Source: an uncultured Clostridia bacterium (GTDB taxonomy: Bacteria > Bacillota > Clostridia > Oscillospirales > Acutalibacteraceae). Taken from it: DNA of 38,708 bases. The position numbers and the translations under genes are program-made. Below are positions 1 to 8,184 of this stretch, piece after piece. Location of the stretch: assembly GCA_937912045.1 (NCBI GenBank), contig CALDPI010000095.1, positions 1-38,708 of the forward strand. The letters run 5' to 3'. Under the pieces are notes generated by a model, which was given only the letters and a program-made list of their open reading frames with translations, ran no database searches and had not been told where the DNA came from. Positions within the stretch are counted from its first letter, which is position 1. Every line of letters starts with the position of its first letter.

Positions 1-924
1 GTTATGGGCCTTGCAGGAGCAGAGCGTATTTTCGCCCTGATGGACGCAGAGCCTGAAACCGACAACGGCTACGTTACGCTGGTCAACGCAAATATTGACG
101 AAAACGGCAACATAAAGGAATCAGCCGAGCGCACAGGCAAATGGGCGTGGAAGCACCCCCATTCCGACGGCACTCTCACCTATACCGAGCTAAAAGGTGA
201 CGTAACGCTCAACGATGTGGATTTTGGCTACACCGATGACAAGCTGGTGCTTCACAACGTTTCGGTTTATGCCAACCCCGGTCAGAAGGTTGCGTTTGTC
301 GGCGCGACAGGCGCAGGCAAAACCACCATCACAAACCTTATAAACAGGTTTTATGATATTGACGACGGTAAAATCCGTTATGACGGAATCAACATCAACA
401 AAATCAAAAAGAGCGACCTTCGCCGCTCTCTCGGAATCGTATTGCAGGATACCAACCTGTTTACAGGCACCGTTATGGAAAACATTCGTTACGGCAGGCT
501 TGACGCGACAGACGAGCAGTGCATTGAGGCCGCAAGGCTTTCGGGAGCGGACGATTTCATAACGCGTCTGCCCGAGGGCTATAACACAATGCTCAACAAC
601 AACGGTGCCAACCTCTCACAAGGACAGCGCCAGCTCATTGCCATTGCGCGTGCGGCCGTTGCCGACCCGCCCGTTATGATTCTGGACGAGGCAACCTCCT
701 CCATTGACACGCGAACAGAGGCGCTCGTTCAAAAGGGTATGGACTCGCTGATGAAGGGCAGAACGGTGTTTGTCATTGCACACCGCCTTTCCACCGTTAA
801 AAACTCCGACGTTATAATGGTGCTTGAGGACGGCAGAATTATCGAGCGCGGAAACCACGCTGACCTTATTGCACAAAAGGGCAAATATTATCAGCTTTAT
901 ACCGGCGCGTTTGAGCTTGAATAA
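1..924 (+). CDS. ABC transporter (exporter) ATP-binding C-terminal part, 5' end outside window
   Basis: This is the C-terminal part of a fused permease-ATPase exporter subunit. The reading frame is open at base 1, so the gene begins upstream and its membrane domain lies outside the window. Numbering from the ATG at base 4, the nucleotide-binding domain has Walker A GATGAGKTT near residues 100-108, a variant signature LSQGQRQL, Walker B VMILDEA and the H-loop AHRLST. About 45 residues separate the end of the membrane domain from the first NBD strand, an insertion often seen in clostridial heterodimeric exporters. A partner ABC gene probably lies just upstream. The gene ends in a strong terminator and is convergent with the DUF1854 gene. 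The substrate cannot be inferred. Confidence 0.9.
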   Translation, partial: VMGLAGAERIFALMDAEPETDNGYVTLVNANIDENGNIKESAERTGKWAWKHPHSDGTLTYTELKGDVTLNDVDFGYTDDKLVLHNVSVYANPGQKVAFVGATGAGKTTITNLINRFYDIDDGKIRYDGININKIKKSDLRRSLGIVLQDTNLFTGTVMENIRYGRLDATDEQCIEAARLSGADDFITRLPEGYNTMLNNNGANLSQGQRQLIAIARAAVADPPVMILDEATSSIDTRTEALVQKGMDSLMKGRTVFVIAHRLSTVKNSDVIMVLEDGRIIERGNHADLIAQKGKYYQLYTGAFELE

Positions 925-928
925 AACA

Positions 929-957
929 AAAAAGCACAGGCTTCTGTGCTTTTTTGT
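929..957. terminator. Bidirectional intrinsic terminator between convergent genes
   Basis: A perfect 9-bp stem (AAAGCACAG, 931-939; CTGTGCTTT, 944-952) encloses a GCTT loop. It is flanked by A-runs on the left and T-runs on the right, so it can end transcription of the ABC exporter (plus) and of the DUF1854 gene (minus). Confidence 0.85.
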
Positions 958-958
958 T

Positions 959-1459
959 TTATAGGTCTGCGGACAACTGCTTATATGAATGTTTATCAAG
1001 TTTTCTATAATCCTCTATTAAGTAGCGGTTGTCGTGTGAATCGCGGACGCGGACGCTGCCGTCGTTATAAATTCGTATATCGTGGTTGCGGTCGCGAACG
1101 TCAAACGTTTTATACCCACGGTTTGTTTCAACCTGCCAGTTGAGCGTCCCGCTTTTTTGTGTTATGGAAATAATCCTTGTAATAATGGGAACAAGATAAT
1201 ATTCGTCAAGGCTTTCTTTTATTACCCCGCGCGATACATCATTCAAATCTATGATATCGCGTATTACTGCAATTTCTTTGCCGTCTTGACTAAGCAGAGT
1301 GATATAATTATAAATTTTATTTACGGGAAAAAGTCGGCGCGGTTCGAGCATTTCATACTTTTCACCGCTCGCAAGTGTTAGTGTTACAAGGTTGTTTTCA
1401 CATTTTACAATGCTGTCGTCCTTTGTCAAAAAAACGCGATTTTTAACCTCAGCACTCAT
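959..1459 (-). CDS. DUF1854 family protein
   Basis: This 166-residue soluble protein has no signal peptide or membrane segment. I recognise the DUF1854 pattern: an N-terminal beta-rich half with YEMLEPRRLFPVN near residues 35-47, then DGKEIAVIRDI, and a C-terminal half with TFDVRDRNHDIR and YLIEDYRKL. DUF1854 genes are known to accompany one specific ABC exporter, annotated in public data as cyanophycin-metabolism associated. That exporter lies directly upstream here. The start ATG (1457-1459) overlaps the transporter stop in an ATGA arrangement, so the two are translationally coupled and probably act together. The biochemical role is unknown, and no cyanophycin synthetase or cyanophycinase lies in this window. 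Confidence 0.75.
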   Translation of the reverse strand: MSAEVKNRVFLTKDDSIVKCENNLVTLTLASGEKYEMLEPRRLFPVNKIYNYITLLSQDGKEIAVIRDIIDLNDVSRGVIKESLDEYYLVPIITRIISITQKSGTLNWQVETNRGYKTFDVRDRNHDIRIYNDGSVRVRDSHDNRYLIEDYRKLDKHSYKQLSADL

Positions 1460-3768
1460 AGTCTTTCCTCCTTGCGTATGCGCTCGGCGTCTGCCGTCAT
1501 CGACTGAATTTGTACCAGCTTATAATACTTGCCCTTTTTGGCAAGAAGCTCTTCGGGCGTGCCGTTTTCCACAATTTTTCCGCCGTCCACAACAATTATA
1601 CGGTTGGCTTTTTTAAGGGTGGAAAGTCTATGTGCAATCATAAGGGTTGTCTTGCCCGCGATTAGTCGGTCAATCGCCTCTTGAATAAGGTGTTCGGTTT
1701 CGGAATCAACCGCGGCGGTTGCCTCGTCAAAAATTAAGATAGACGGCTCTTTAAGCACCGCTCTCGCAATAGAAATTCGCTGTTTTTCTCCGCCCGAAAC
1801 ACCAACTCCGCGTTCACCCAAAACGGTATCGTATGCGTCGGGTTGACGCGCTATGAATTCGTGCGCGTTTGCAATGTCTGCCGCGCGAAAAACTTCCTCC
1901 ACCGAGGCGTTGGGGTTGCTGTATGCAATGTTATTAAAAATAGTATCGCTAAACATCATCGGCTCTTGCTGTACAAAACCAATTCTGTCGCGATATGCCG
2001 AAAGCTCGAAATTTTTAATATTGTGTCCGTCGACCAAAATTTCTCCCGAATATTCATCATAAAACCGCATAAGTAAATTTATAAGCGTGGTTTTACCCGA
2101 ACCTGTTGTTCCGACAATGCCCACAACCTCGCCCGGATTTATGGTAAGGGTCACGTCGTCGAGCACTTTTTTGGAGCGGTCAAACGAAAACCCAACGTGC
2201 AAAAACTCTATCTTGCCCTCAAGTTTATCGGGAACGACATGGCTTTCCGCCTGTGTTTCAGGCTCGGCTTCCAATATATCAAGAATTTTTTCGGTTGAAG
2301 CCATTGCACCCTGGAACGAATCCGAAAGGTTTGCAAAAAACGTAACCGGATTATAAAACATTGAAGCATAAGAAATAAAAGAAACGATAAGTCCTGCCGA
2401 AAAACCGTCTGCCCCCGCAATAACGCGGCTTCCGCCTACGCCCCAAATTATAAGCGAGCCGCAGGTTACAAGAAACGCAATTATTTGCGGAAATGCCGAA
2501 ACAATGCTGCCAAGTTTCATATCAATAGCAAGCCATTCTCGGTTTCTTTCATTGAACTTTTCTGATGAGCGCTTTTCGCCCGAAAAAGATTTAACAACCC
2601 TGATACACGGAATGGTGTCAGAGAGTGTGGAAAACACCGCCGCCCACCTGCGCCAGATTCTACGGTAATACGGGCGGATTTTTTTACCGAAAATTCGCGT
2701 TGTTATAGCAATGAAAAGCACGGGAATGAGCGAATAAAGCGTTAGTTCCGCGTTAAGCGAAAGCATTATAATTATAATGCCGACGAGTTGAAACAAATGC
2801 ACTACTACTTCTTGTGTGATGCGCAACATAAACTGTTGCAGCACATTACAGTCGCCCGCTATGCGATTTATAACCGCGCCGGTAGAGGTTTTGTCGTAAA
2901 ACCGCATCGGCAGGTGTTGCGCTTTTTTATATATATCGTTGCGAAGAGCCATAAGTGCTCTGTCACCCGCAATTCTCATAAGATACGCGCGCGCGATGCC
3001 TATGCCGTATTGCAAAACATATGTTAAAAGCAAACAAAGTATCATAACGCCTAAAAGCTTGCCCGCATCGTGACCTACGACTGATGCAAGTTTGTTAAGA
3101 ACGTTTACATTTGATTTTTCGTTTCCGCCAAATACCACATCAACAATAAAACCTGTAATTGTGGGTGGCACAAGCGCCATTGCGGTTGTTATAAGCGATA
3201 AAATTATACTAACCAAAAGTCGCGGTGTTTCGGGCATTATGTAACCCAAAAATCGTTTTACCACCTTTAGCTTCGAGCGACATTTAATGCACTCTGCACC
3301 CGGATGCAGAAGATTTCTGCCACACTTTGGACAAACGCTTAACGCCTTTTCAAAAGTGACGTGCATAACGGCGTTTTCGGTCGAAAAATCCGCGCCGTCA
3401 TTTAAGTGGTTAATAAATAAAGCCGACGCATCACACAGAGCCGCAACCGAATATGTATATCGGAAAAACACCTCTCGCTGACCGTCGGGCATAATAGCTG
3501 AAAGCGCGGCGTTTCCGTACATTCGCTTAGAGCGAACTTCCCGCAACTCCGAAAAGGCGTATTGCCGTGTATCCTCATTCTCACCGCCAACAGCAATAAC
3601 CTGTTCTCGCGTGAAGATAAGCGCCGTTTCATCGTACCTTCCCGAAAGATTAAGGTCTCCGACAATTACGAACAAAATCTGTTCGCCGCTTTTTTTCAAC
3701 TCGTCAACCTTTGTTTCGGCTTTTTTTGGCAATGGTTTGTTCTTTAATATGTACTCATTTTTATCCAT
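1456..3768 (-). CDS. ABC exporter with N-terminal zinc-ribbon, DUF1854-associated
   Basis: This is a fused ABC exporter of 770 residues, longer than the usual 580-620. The extra ~170 residues at the N-terminus form a soluble beta-rich region followed by a zinc-ribbon, C-x2-C-x10-C-x2-C at residues 146, 149, 160 and 163. A six-helix membrane domain follows (about 180-470), then the ATPase with Walker A GTTGSGKTT at 553-561, signature VSGGEKQR at 657-664 and Walker B ILIFDEA at 677-683. I chose the ATG at 3768 because GGGGCG lies just upstream. A longer frame would start at TTG 3792 without a ribosome site. This layout matches the transporter called cyanophycin metabolism-associated in public annotation; the substrate is unproven. 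It is the first gene of a two-gene operon with DUF1854. Confidence 0.85.
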   Translation of the reverse strand: MDKNEYILKNKPLPKKAETKVDELKKSGEQILFVIVGDLNLSGRYDETALIFTREQVIAVGGENEDTRQYAFSELREVRSKRMYGNAALSAIMPDGQREVFFRYTYSVAALCDASALFINHLNDGADFSTENAVMHVTFEKALSVCPKCGRNLLHPGAECIKCRSKLKVVKRFLGYIMPETPRLLVSIILSLITTAMALVPPTITGFIVDVVFGGNEKSNVNVLNKLASVVGHDAGKLLGVMILCLLLTYVLQYGIGIARAYLMRIAGDRALMALRNDIYKKAQHLPMRFYDKTSTGAVINRIAGDCNVLQQFMLRITQEVVVHLFQLVGIIIIMLSLNAELTLYSLIPVLFIAITTRIFGKKIRPYYRRIWRRWAAVFSTLSDTIPCIRVVKSFSGEKRSSEKFNERNREWLAIDMKLGSIVSAFPQIIAFLVTCGSLIIWGVGGSRVIAGADGFSAGLIVSFISYASMFYNPVTFFANLSDSFQGAMASTEKILDILEAEPETQAESHVVPDKLEGKIEFLHVGFSFDRSKKVLDDVTLTINPGEVVGIVGTTGSGKTTLINLLMRFYDEYSGEILVDGHNIKNFELSAYRDRIGFVQQEPMMFSDTIFNNIAYSNPNASVEEVFRAADIANAHEFIARQPDAYDTVLGERGVGVSGGEKQRISIARAVLKEPSILIFDEATAAVDSETEHLIQEAIDRLIAGKTTLMIAHRLSTLKKANRIIVVDGGKIVENGTPEELLAKKGKYYKLVQIQSMTADAERIRKEERL

Positions 3769-3834
3769 ACATATCGCCCCGCTTTTCAACAAAAAACTAT
3801 TAAATTTTTACTCGCTATTACCGATGTTGCCATT

Positions 3835-3863
3835 TATATATCATTTTTATTTCCGCTTGTCAA
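3835..3863 (-). promoter_or_regulatory. Sigma-A type promoter for the ABC-DUF1854 operon
   Basis: On the minus strand a perfect -35 TTGACA (3863-3858) is followed after exactly 17 bases by -10 TATATA (3840-3835). The leader to the ATG at 3768 would be about 60 bases. The -35 overlaps an inverted repeat, TTGTCAA (3857-3863) and TTGACAA (3871-3877), which could be an operator. Confidence 0.7.
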
Positions 3864-3891
3864 TACTTTTTTGACAAAAAAGGGGATTTTT

Positions 3892-4563
3892 TTACAGTAC
3901 GTAAAGTATTATTCCGATAAACTGCAACACAGAGCCTATTACAACAAAAATGTGAAAGACCGAGTGCATATATTTTATCTTCTTTCCAACGCCGAAAAAC
4001 ACCGCCCCGAGCGTATAGGAAATGCCGCCTGCAAGTATCCACAAAAAGCCGCTGAGCGTCAGCGCTTCAATCGTCGCCTTTGCGGCAAAAATAATGCACC
4101 AGCCCATTCCGATATACGACACAAAGGAAAACACACGGTATTTTTTAAGGTCGATTGCGGTGAGTGTGACCGCAAGTGCCGTCAGCCCCCACTCTATTCC
4201 GAAAACCGTCCACGCGAGAAACGGACGTACAGGACGGATTGCAGAGAGAAGTATCGGGGTGTAGGTGCCCGCTATTAGAAAATATATCGTGCAGTGGTCT
4301 AAAACCTGCATAACCTTCTTTGCGGTCTTGTGCTTGAGGCCGTGATACACGCTCGACATTGTGTAAAGCATTGTAAGCGACGCTCCGTATATCGAGCTTC
4401 CGACAACTGCCCAGGCATCCTTACAAATGGCGCTGTAAATTACCAGCGCCACAAGCGCGAGCACGCCAAAGCCGCCGCCCACAATGTGCGTGACCATATT
4501 AAAAACCTCTTCGCCGCGCGTGTAGCTCGGTAAAATCCTGTCCCTTATTTTTGTGCGTGTCAT
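3892..4563 (-). CDS. Hemolysin III / PAQR family membrane protein
   Basis: This 223-residue integral membrane protein has seven predicted hydrophobic helices. It carries the PAQR/hemolysin III metal-site motifs: SSVYHG with His74, an Asp in LDHCTIYFLIAGTYTP near residue 89, and the paired histidines of MHSVFH at 200 and 204. These His/Asp residues bind zinc in the PAQR superfamily. Bacterial members such as TrhA/YqfA are linked to membrane lipid homeostasis rather than true haemolysis. The ATG follows an AGGAGAGGAAAG site and sits one base after the degV stop, so the two genes are cotranscribed. The family call is firm; the physiological role is not. Confidence 0.88.
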   Translation of the reverse strand: MTRTKIRDRILPSYTRGEEVFNMVTHIVGGGFGVLALVALVIYSAICKDAWAVVGSSIYGASLTMLYTMSSVYHGLKHKTAKKVMQVLDHCTIYFLIAGTYTPILLSAIRPVRPFLAWTVFGIEWGLTALAVTLTAIDLKKYRVFSFVSYIGMGWCIIFAAKATIEALTLSGFLWILAGGISYTLGAVFFGVGKKIKYMHSVFHIFVVIGSVLQFIGIILYVL

Positions 4564-4564
4564 A

Positions 4565-5428
4565 CTATCTTTCCTCTCCTATGAAAAAAATCGCCAGCGT
4601 GTCGGGGCCTGCGTGTGCCCCCATCAGCGCGCCGATACTGTTTATATAAACCTCGCACCCGGGGTGCTTTTCTTTTAGCATTTCTTTCAGCCTTTTTGCG
4701 TCGTCTTTGCAGTCGGCGTGGCTTATGAAAATCGGCAGGTGCTTATAGCGCACGTCGTGCTCGCTTTCATATGCGTCAAGCAGGTTATTGATTGCCGCCG
4801 CGCGTCCGCGCACCTTTTCGCAAACGAGAAGCTTTCCCTCGCCCGTTGCTGTGAGCATCGGCTTTATATTAAGCAGCTCGCCAACCACCGCAACAGTCGG
4901 ACTTATTCTGCCACCGTTTTTTAGAAACTGCAAATCGCCCACCGTAAACCTGTGGGTGATTTTGTGTTTAATCCTTTCGGCAAAGAGTGCCACATTCGAA
5001 AGAGGCTCCCCCTTTTTTGCTCTTTCGGCGCAAAGCTGTGCGAGCAGCCCCTGTCCGAGCGAGCCACCGATTGAATCAATATTCACAATCTGCCTTTCGG
5101 GGTATTTTTCCTTCAGTTCCTCTGCCGCAAGGCAGGCGCACCCAAACGATGCGCTCAGCCCCGAAGAGAGCCCTATGTGCAGAATGTCGTTTCCTTTTTT
5201 GAGCTCCTCTTCAAAGCACTCCGTGTATTCCGCCATATTGAGAGCAGAGGTTTTTGCCATTTTTCCGCCGCGCAGCTCTCCATAAAACTGTTCTGTTTTC
5301 AGTGTGTTTTCGGGGACGGGGTCTGCCCCGTCGAGCGAAACCGAAAACGGTATTATTTTTATTCCAAACGCATTCGCCCTCATCTGTGACAGGTCACAGG
5401 ATGACTCTGTAATAACCTTAAAACTCAA
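4565..5428 (-). CDS. DegV family fatty-acid-binding protein
   Basis: This 287-residue cytosolic protein has the DegV fold. The N-terminal ITESSCDL matches the conserved nucleotide/ligand loop at residues 6-13, and the middle contains GLSSGLSASF and NIDSIGGSLGQGLL. The C-terminal half has GDLQFLKNGGRISP, the family hallmark. DegV/FakB proteins bind a fatty acid and, in Firmicutes, can present it to the FakA kinase for phospholipid synthesis. No fakA is nearby, so which DegV subclass this is remains open. Translation probably starts at TTG (5428-5426) after AAGGA, since no in-frame ATG or GTG leaves the conserved N-terminus intact. It is first in an operon with the hemolysin III gene. Confidence 0.88.
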   Translation of the reverse strand: MSFKVITESSCDLSQMRANAFGIKIIPFSVSLDGADPVPENTLKTEQFYGELRGGKMAKTSALNMAEYTECFEEELKKGNDILHIGLSSGLSASFGCACLAAEELKEKYPERQIVNIDSIGGSLGQGLLAQLCAERAKKGEPLSNVALFAERIKHKITHRFTVGDLQFLKNGGRISPTVAVVGELLNIKPMLTATGEGKLLVCEKVRGRAAAINNLLDAYESEHDVRYKHLPIFISHADCKDDAKRLKEMLKEKHPGCEVYINSIGALMGAHAGPDTLAIFFIGEER

Positions 5429-5460
5429 AATCCTTCGCGCCTTTCTTTTGTGCTTTTAAC

Positions 5461-5489
5461 ATAATAATCCCTTATTTCTTTTTTGTCAC
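5461..5489 (-). promoter_or_regulatory. Promoter for degV-hlyIII
   Basis: On the minus strand, GTGACA (5489-5484) and TATTAT (5466-5461) are separated by 17 bases, 5/6 and 5/6 matches to the sigma-A consensus. The position gives a leader of about 25-30 bases before the TTG start of degV. Confidence 0.55.
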
Positions 5490-5539
5490 TCTAACCCACA
5501 AAAACGCGTGTAGCGCGGTGTTTTTCCCTCGGTAGAATG

Positions 5540-5577
5540 AAAAAAGGCATCTCTACTCGGAGTAGAAATGCCTTGGT
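5540..5577 (-). terminator. Intrinsic terminator of rsmA
   Basis: A 14-bp stem with a 3-base loop lies directly after the rsmA stop. The outer arms are 5568-5574 with 5544-5550; the inner arms are 5561-5567 with 5551-5557, including one G-U pair on the minus strand. In the minus direction it ends in a T-run. Confidence 0.8.
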
Positions 5578-5578
5578 T

Positions 5579-6442
5579 TTAGTATATTTTCTTGCTGTGA
5601 AGCAGGTTTGACAGGGTACAAAGCTCTTCCATTTTGAGCTTTTCTGCGCGAATGTCGGGACGAAGGCCCATTTCCTCAAGACAGGCGGCAAGGTCGTCCT
5701 TACTTATCTTAAGCGTGGAGGAAACCGTGTTGAGCAGGGTTTTTCTGCGCTGTGCAAAGCAGGCCTTGACAAGTGAGAAGAAGCGTTTTTCGTCCGACAC
5801 CTCATATTTTGGTGTTGACCTGACGGTGAGCTTTATGACCGCGCTGTCCACCTTGGGCGGCGGCATAAACGAGTCACGTCCGACGTGGAACAATATCTCG
5901 CTTTCGGCATAATATTCCACCGCGACGGTGACGGCGCCCGCCTCGCGCGAGGAGACCTCTGCACAAAGCCGCTCTGCCGCCTCCTTTTGCACCATTACCG
6001 TTATGTTGTCGATGGGCAGGCGACTCTCAAGCAACTGCATTATTATGGGAGAGGTAATATAATAAGGCAGGTTTGCGCAGACCGCAACACGCTCACAGTC
6101 GGCAAATTTTTCGGCAATGAGTGCTGACAGGTCAAGCTTCATCGCATCGCCGAACACAACCTCTGTGTTTTCAAGGTCTGATAGCGTTTTTTGTAAAATC
6201 GGGCGGAGCCTTTCGTCCAGCTCAACCGCGACGACGCGCTTTGCACGAAGAGAGAGCGCGCGAGTCAGCACGCCGATGCCCGGGCCGATTTCCAGCACGC
6301 CGGTTTTTTCATCCGCAGAGAATTCTGCCATGCGCGGACAAACCGTTTCATCTATTAAAAAATTTTGCCCCAGCGACTTTTTAAATGAAAAGTCGTCTGC
6401 GTTCAGCAGTTTTTTTATTGTGCCAATATCCGCTAAGTTCAT
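5579..6442 (-). CDS. rsmA: 16S rRNA adenine(1518/1519)-N6 dimethyltransferase
   Basis: RsmA (KsgA) dimethylates two adjacent adenines in the 3'-terminal hairpin of 16S rRNA late in small-subunit assembly, using S-adenosylmethionine. The 287-residue protein has the family order: substrate-binding KKSLGQNFL near residues 21-29, SAM-binding VLEIGPGIGVLT at 49-60, an acidic VAVELDERL that contacts the ribose, and the catalytic NLPYYITSP beginning at residue 124. The C-terminal helical domain (PPPKVDSAVI, then CFAQRRKTL) is complete. The ATG follows AAGGA at a spacing of eight. It stands alone between its terminator and a divergent gene. In many Firmicutes it lies farther from dnaA in a metG/tatD/rnmV cluster, which is not seen here. 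Confidence 0.95.
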   Translation of the reverse strand: MNLADIGTIKKLLNADDFSFKKSLGQNFLIDETVCPRMAEFSADEKTGVLEIGPGIGVLTRALSLRAKRVVAVELDERLRPILQKTLSDLENTEVVFGDAMKLDLSALIAEKFADCERVAVCANLPYYITSPIIMQLLESRLPIDNITVMVQKEAAERLCAEVSSREAGAVTVAVEYYAESEILFHVGRDSFMPPPKVDSAVIKLTVRSTPKYEVSDEKRFFSLVKACFAQRRKTLLNTVSSTLKISKDDLAACLEEMGLRPDIRAEKLKMEELCTLSNLLHSKKIY

Positions 6443-6511
6443 CTTTTCAGTCCTTTTTTGCCTTTTTGTTCATTATACCCTCATACCGTCCGCCTTGCAA
6501 CAAAATTTTAG

Positions 6512-6540
6512 ATGACAAACCGTAAAAGCTGTGGTACAAT
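6512..6540 (+). promoter_or_regulatory. Promoter for the 247-residue hypothetical gene
   Basis: ATGACA (6512-6517) and TACAAT (6535-6540) are spaced by 17 bases, each 5/6 to consensus. They lie about 30 bases upstream of the gene's ATG and divergent from rsmA. Confidence 0.55.
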
Positions 6541-6572
6541 ATAATATATATTTTGAAAAACGGAGAATTAAA

Positions 6573-7316
6573 ATGGAACAGAAAATTTTTGACGCGGTCT
6601 ATGCCGAAATCCGCCCGCTTCTTTGCGAAAACGGCTTTTCTGAGAACGAGGGCGTCTTCACAGGCGATACGCGCGCTTTCAAGGTTGAATATGACGAGGA
6701 ACATCACCTTTTCCATCTGCAGACAGCAGAGGTTGCCGACGGCACAGTGGGCGAATTTGGCGTTGCATCCTCCTATCTTTTTGACGAACACAGCACCCTG
6801 ACGGACGCTTCCTCCGTCGGTATTGACTTTAATGATACGGTTGCATCCCTTTTGGGTGTCAACAAAAGAAAAACCCGCTCTGCCGAGGTGGCTCTCCCCA
6901 CAAAGACGGGCGGCGATACCCTGACGGTTGACGACCTTGCAAACAAGCTGCTTGCAATTTTCCCCGCTTACAAGGATGCATACAAGGAAAACGTTGTGCA
7001 AAACGGTGAGTTTTTGTATGTGGACTTCTTCCTTTCCACCGTCACCGCCGACCTGCGCGAGCTGCTTATAAAGGACAACAGCAAAAAGCTTAAAAAGATT
7101 TACGATGCGCTTAATGAGCTGTACGTAAAGGGAGACCGCACGGTCGGAAACCTCATTGTTGTTGTCATCCTCGGCGGCACGCTCAAGGGCGATAAGGAGC
7201 TGACCGACAAGATGCTCGCAGGGCTTGCCGATTTCCCTCATCTTAAATCGGCAGTTTATAACATTTCCGCACGCACAAAGCGCGATAAGAAGCTGCGCGA
7301 AATGTACGGTATGTAA
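6573..7316 (+). CDS. Hypothetical protein, C-terminal half resembling DUF7674
   Basis: This is a soluble acidic protein of 247 residues without signal peptide or membrane helices. I chose the ATG at 6573 because GGAG lies seven bases upstream; an upstream extension would start without a ribosome site. The N-terminal ~100 residues are alpha/beta and unfamiliar to me. The C-terminal part (about residues 115-235), with LLAIFPAYKDAY, LYVDFFLSTV, the helical KKIYDALNELYVKGD and a hydrophobic VVVILGGTL, recalls the DUF7674 layout of small helical proteins built around a Pro-Glu/Ala-Tyr opening and a surface-helix repeat. That similarity is from memory and tentative. The gene is monocistronic, with its own promoter and strong terminator. 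No function can be stated. Confidence 0.85.
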   Translation: MEQKIFDAVYAEIRPLLCENGFSENEGVFTGDTRAFKVEYDEEHHLFHLQTAEVADGTVGEFGVASSYLFDEHSTLTDASSVGIDFNDTVASLLGVNKRKTRSAEVALPTKTGGDTLTVDDLANKLLAIFPAYKDAYKENVVQNGEFLYVDFFLSTVTADLRELLIKDNSKKLKKIYDALNELYVKGDRTVGNLIVVVILGGTLKGDKELTDKMLAGLADFPHLKSAVYNISARTKRDKKLREMYGM

Positions 7317-7323
7317 CGCTCGT

Positions 7324-7363
7324 CCCTCGCACACATTTGTTTGTGTGTGAGGGGCATTTTTTT
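7324..7363 (+). terminator. Intrinsic terminator
   Basis: A 12-bp stem with one G-U pair (CCCTCGCACACA 7324-7335 with TGTGTGTGAGGG 7342-7353) is followed by GGCA and seven Ts. It lies 8 bases after the stop of the 247-residue gene. Confidence 0.85.
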
Positions 7364-7618
7364 GGTTACAAATTATAACAAAAAATTAACCTTTTCCGAC
7401 AAGAAAATGTCATTATGTAAACTCGAATAACCCAAATAATTATTCAACTTTTCCACTAACTTTTTCACTTTTTTGCCCCGATTTAACGATTTAATCGCGT
7501 TTTTTGCCCTTGTTTTGTTAATAACTCGGTGAATAAGTTGAAATACTCTCCCAAAAATAATAATGCGTAATAAAATATTATGTTAATTGTTTTTTTGATT
7601 TTTACACCGTTTTGGTTA
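7364..7618. other. AT-rich gene-free stretch with DnaA-box-like words
   Basis: This gap between the terminator and the lipoprotein promoter holds no open frame of useful length. It contains related words TTTTCCACT (7449-7457), TTTTTCACT (7461-7469) and, inverted, TTATTCACC (read from 7536 to 7528). The last is an 8/9 match to TTATNCACA. An imperfect inverted repeat links TTCAACTTTTCCAC (7443-7456) with the minus-strand TTCAACTTATTCAC. The meaning is unknown. Confidence 0.35.
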
Positions 7619-7647
7619 TTTACTATTTTTGTCTTTTGTTGTATAAT
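7619..7647 (+). promoter_or_regulatory. Promoter for the DUF4358-like lipoprotein gene
   Basis: TTTACT (7619-7624) and a perfect TATAAT (7642-7647) are separated by 17 bases, about 40 bases upstream of the start codon. Confidence 0.55.
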
Positions 7648-7690
7648 AATGGCAGACAAATTTTACACATTTACGGGAGTGTTTTTGGTT

Positions 7691-8155
7691 ATGAAAAAGC
7701 TCTTTTCTGCAGCCTTAATTCTCGCGGTTGTTTTCTCGCTCTGCGGCTGCAACGCCACCCCGCCCTCTGTAAAGGAAATTGAAAGCGCACTCATAAAAAG
7801 CAGCGCCTTTTCTGACAACGATAATTTAATAGCCCTTGAAACAAAACAGCTTGAAGAACGCTTTGGCTTCAGCGGCGACCTGCTTGACGGTTTTTCCGTT
7901 CACGTCAGCAAGATTGAGGACGACATTTGCGAGTTCGGCATTTTCGACCTTAAGGACAGCGACGACGTCAACACCGTTATTGATGCGATTAAGCGTTATC
8001 TAAACCCCGTCACCGTTGACGAAACCAACACGGCAGAGGTGACCCCCAACCTTGTGCTTATGAAGAGCGGCTCTTGTGTGATTTTCGCCGTCTCCCCGAA
8101 GCGCGACGTTGCCGAGGCGACACTTGCCTCTCTCGGCGCAGAAGAAATAAATTAA
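7691..8155 (+). CDS. DUF4358-like lipoprotein
   Basis: This 154-residue secreted lipoprotein has a lysine-hydrophobic signal peptide and a lipobox L-C-G-C ending at Cys20. It is therefore expected to be lipid-anchored on the outer face of the membrane. The mature part is a small alpha/beta domain. The phrase CEFGIFDLKDSDDVNTVIDA followed by a basic residue pair and a late VLMKSGSCVIFAVSP matches the DUF4358 pattern, a clostridial lipoprotein family of unknown role. The ATG is preceded by GGGAG; a longer frame starting at 7580 lies upstream of the promoter and is not used. It is convergent with parB, and both share one terminator. Confidence 0.78.
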   Translation: MKKLFSAALILAVVFSLCGCNATPPSVKEIESALIKSSAFSDNDNLIALETKQLEERFGFSGDLLDGFSVHVSKIEDDICEFGIFDLKDSDDVNTVIDAIKRYLNPVTVDETNTAEVTPNLVLMKSGSCVIFAVSPKRDVAEATLASLGAEEIN

Positions 8156-8184
8156 AAAAGACCAACGAAAGTTGGTCTTTTTTT
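8154..8184. terminator. Bidirectional terminator between lipoprotein gene and parB
   Basis: The stem AAAGACCAAC (8157-8166) and GTTGGTCTTT (8171-8180) has a GAAA loop and A/T runs on both sides. It overlaps the end of parB and follows the lipoprotein stop. Confidence 0.88.

Noticed and set aside
3769..3792. TTG start at 3792 for the zinc-ribbon ABC exporter
   Set aside because: It has no ribosome site; the ATG at 3768 has GGGGCG upstream.
6447..7334. 295-codon open frame on the minus strand
   Set aside because: It is the antisense shadow of the 247-residue plus-strand gene, which has a ribosome site, promoter and terminator. The frame has no ribosome site.
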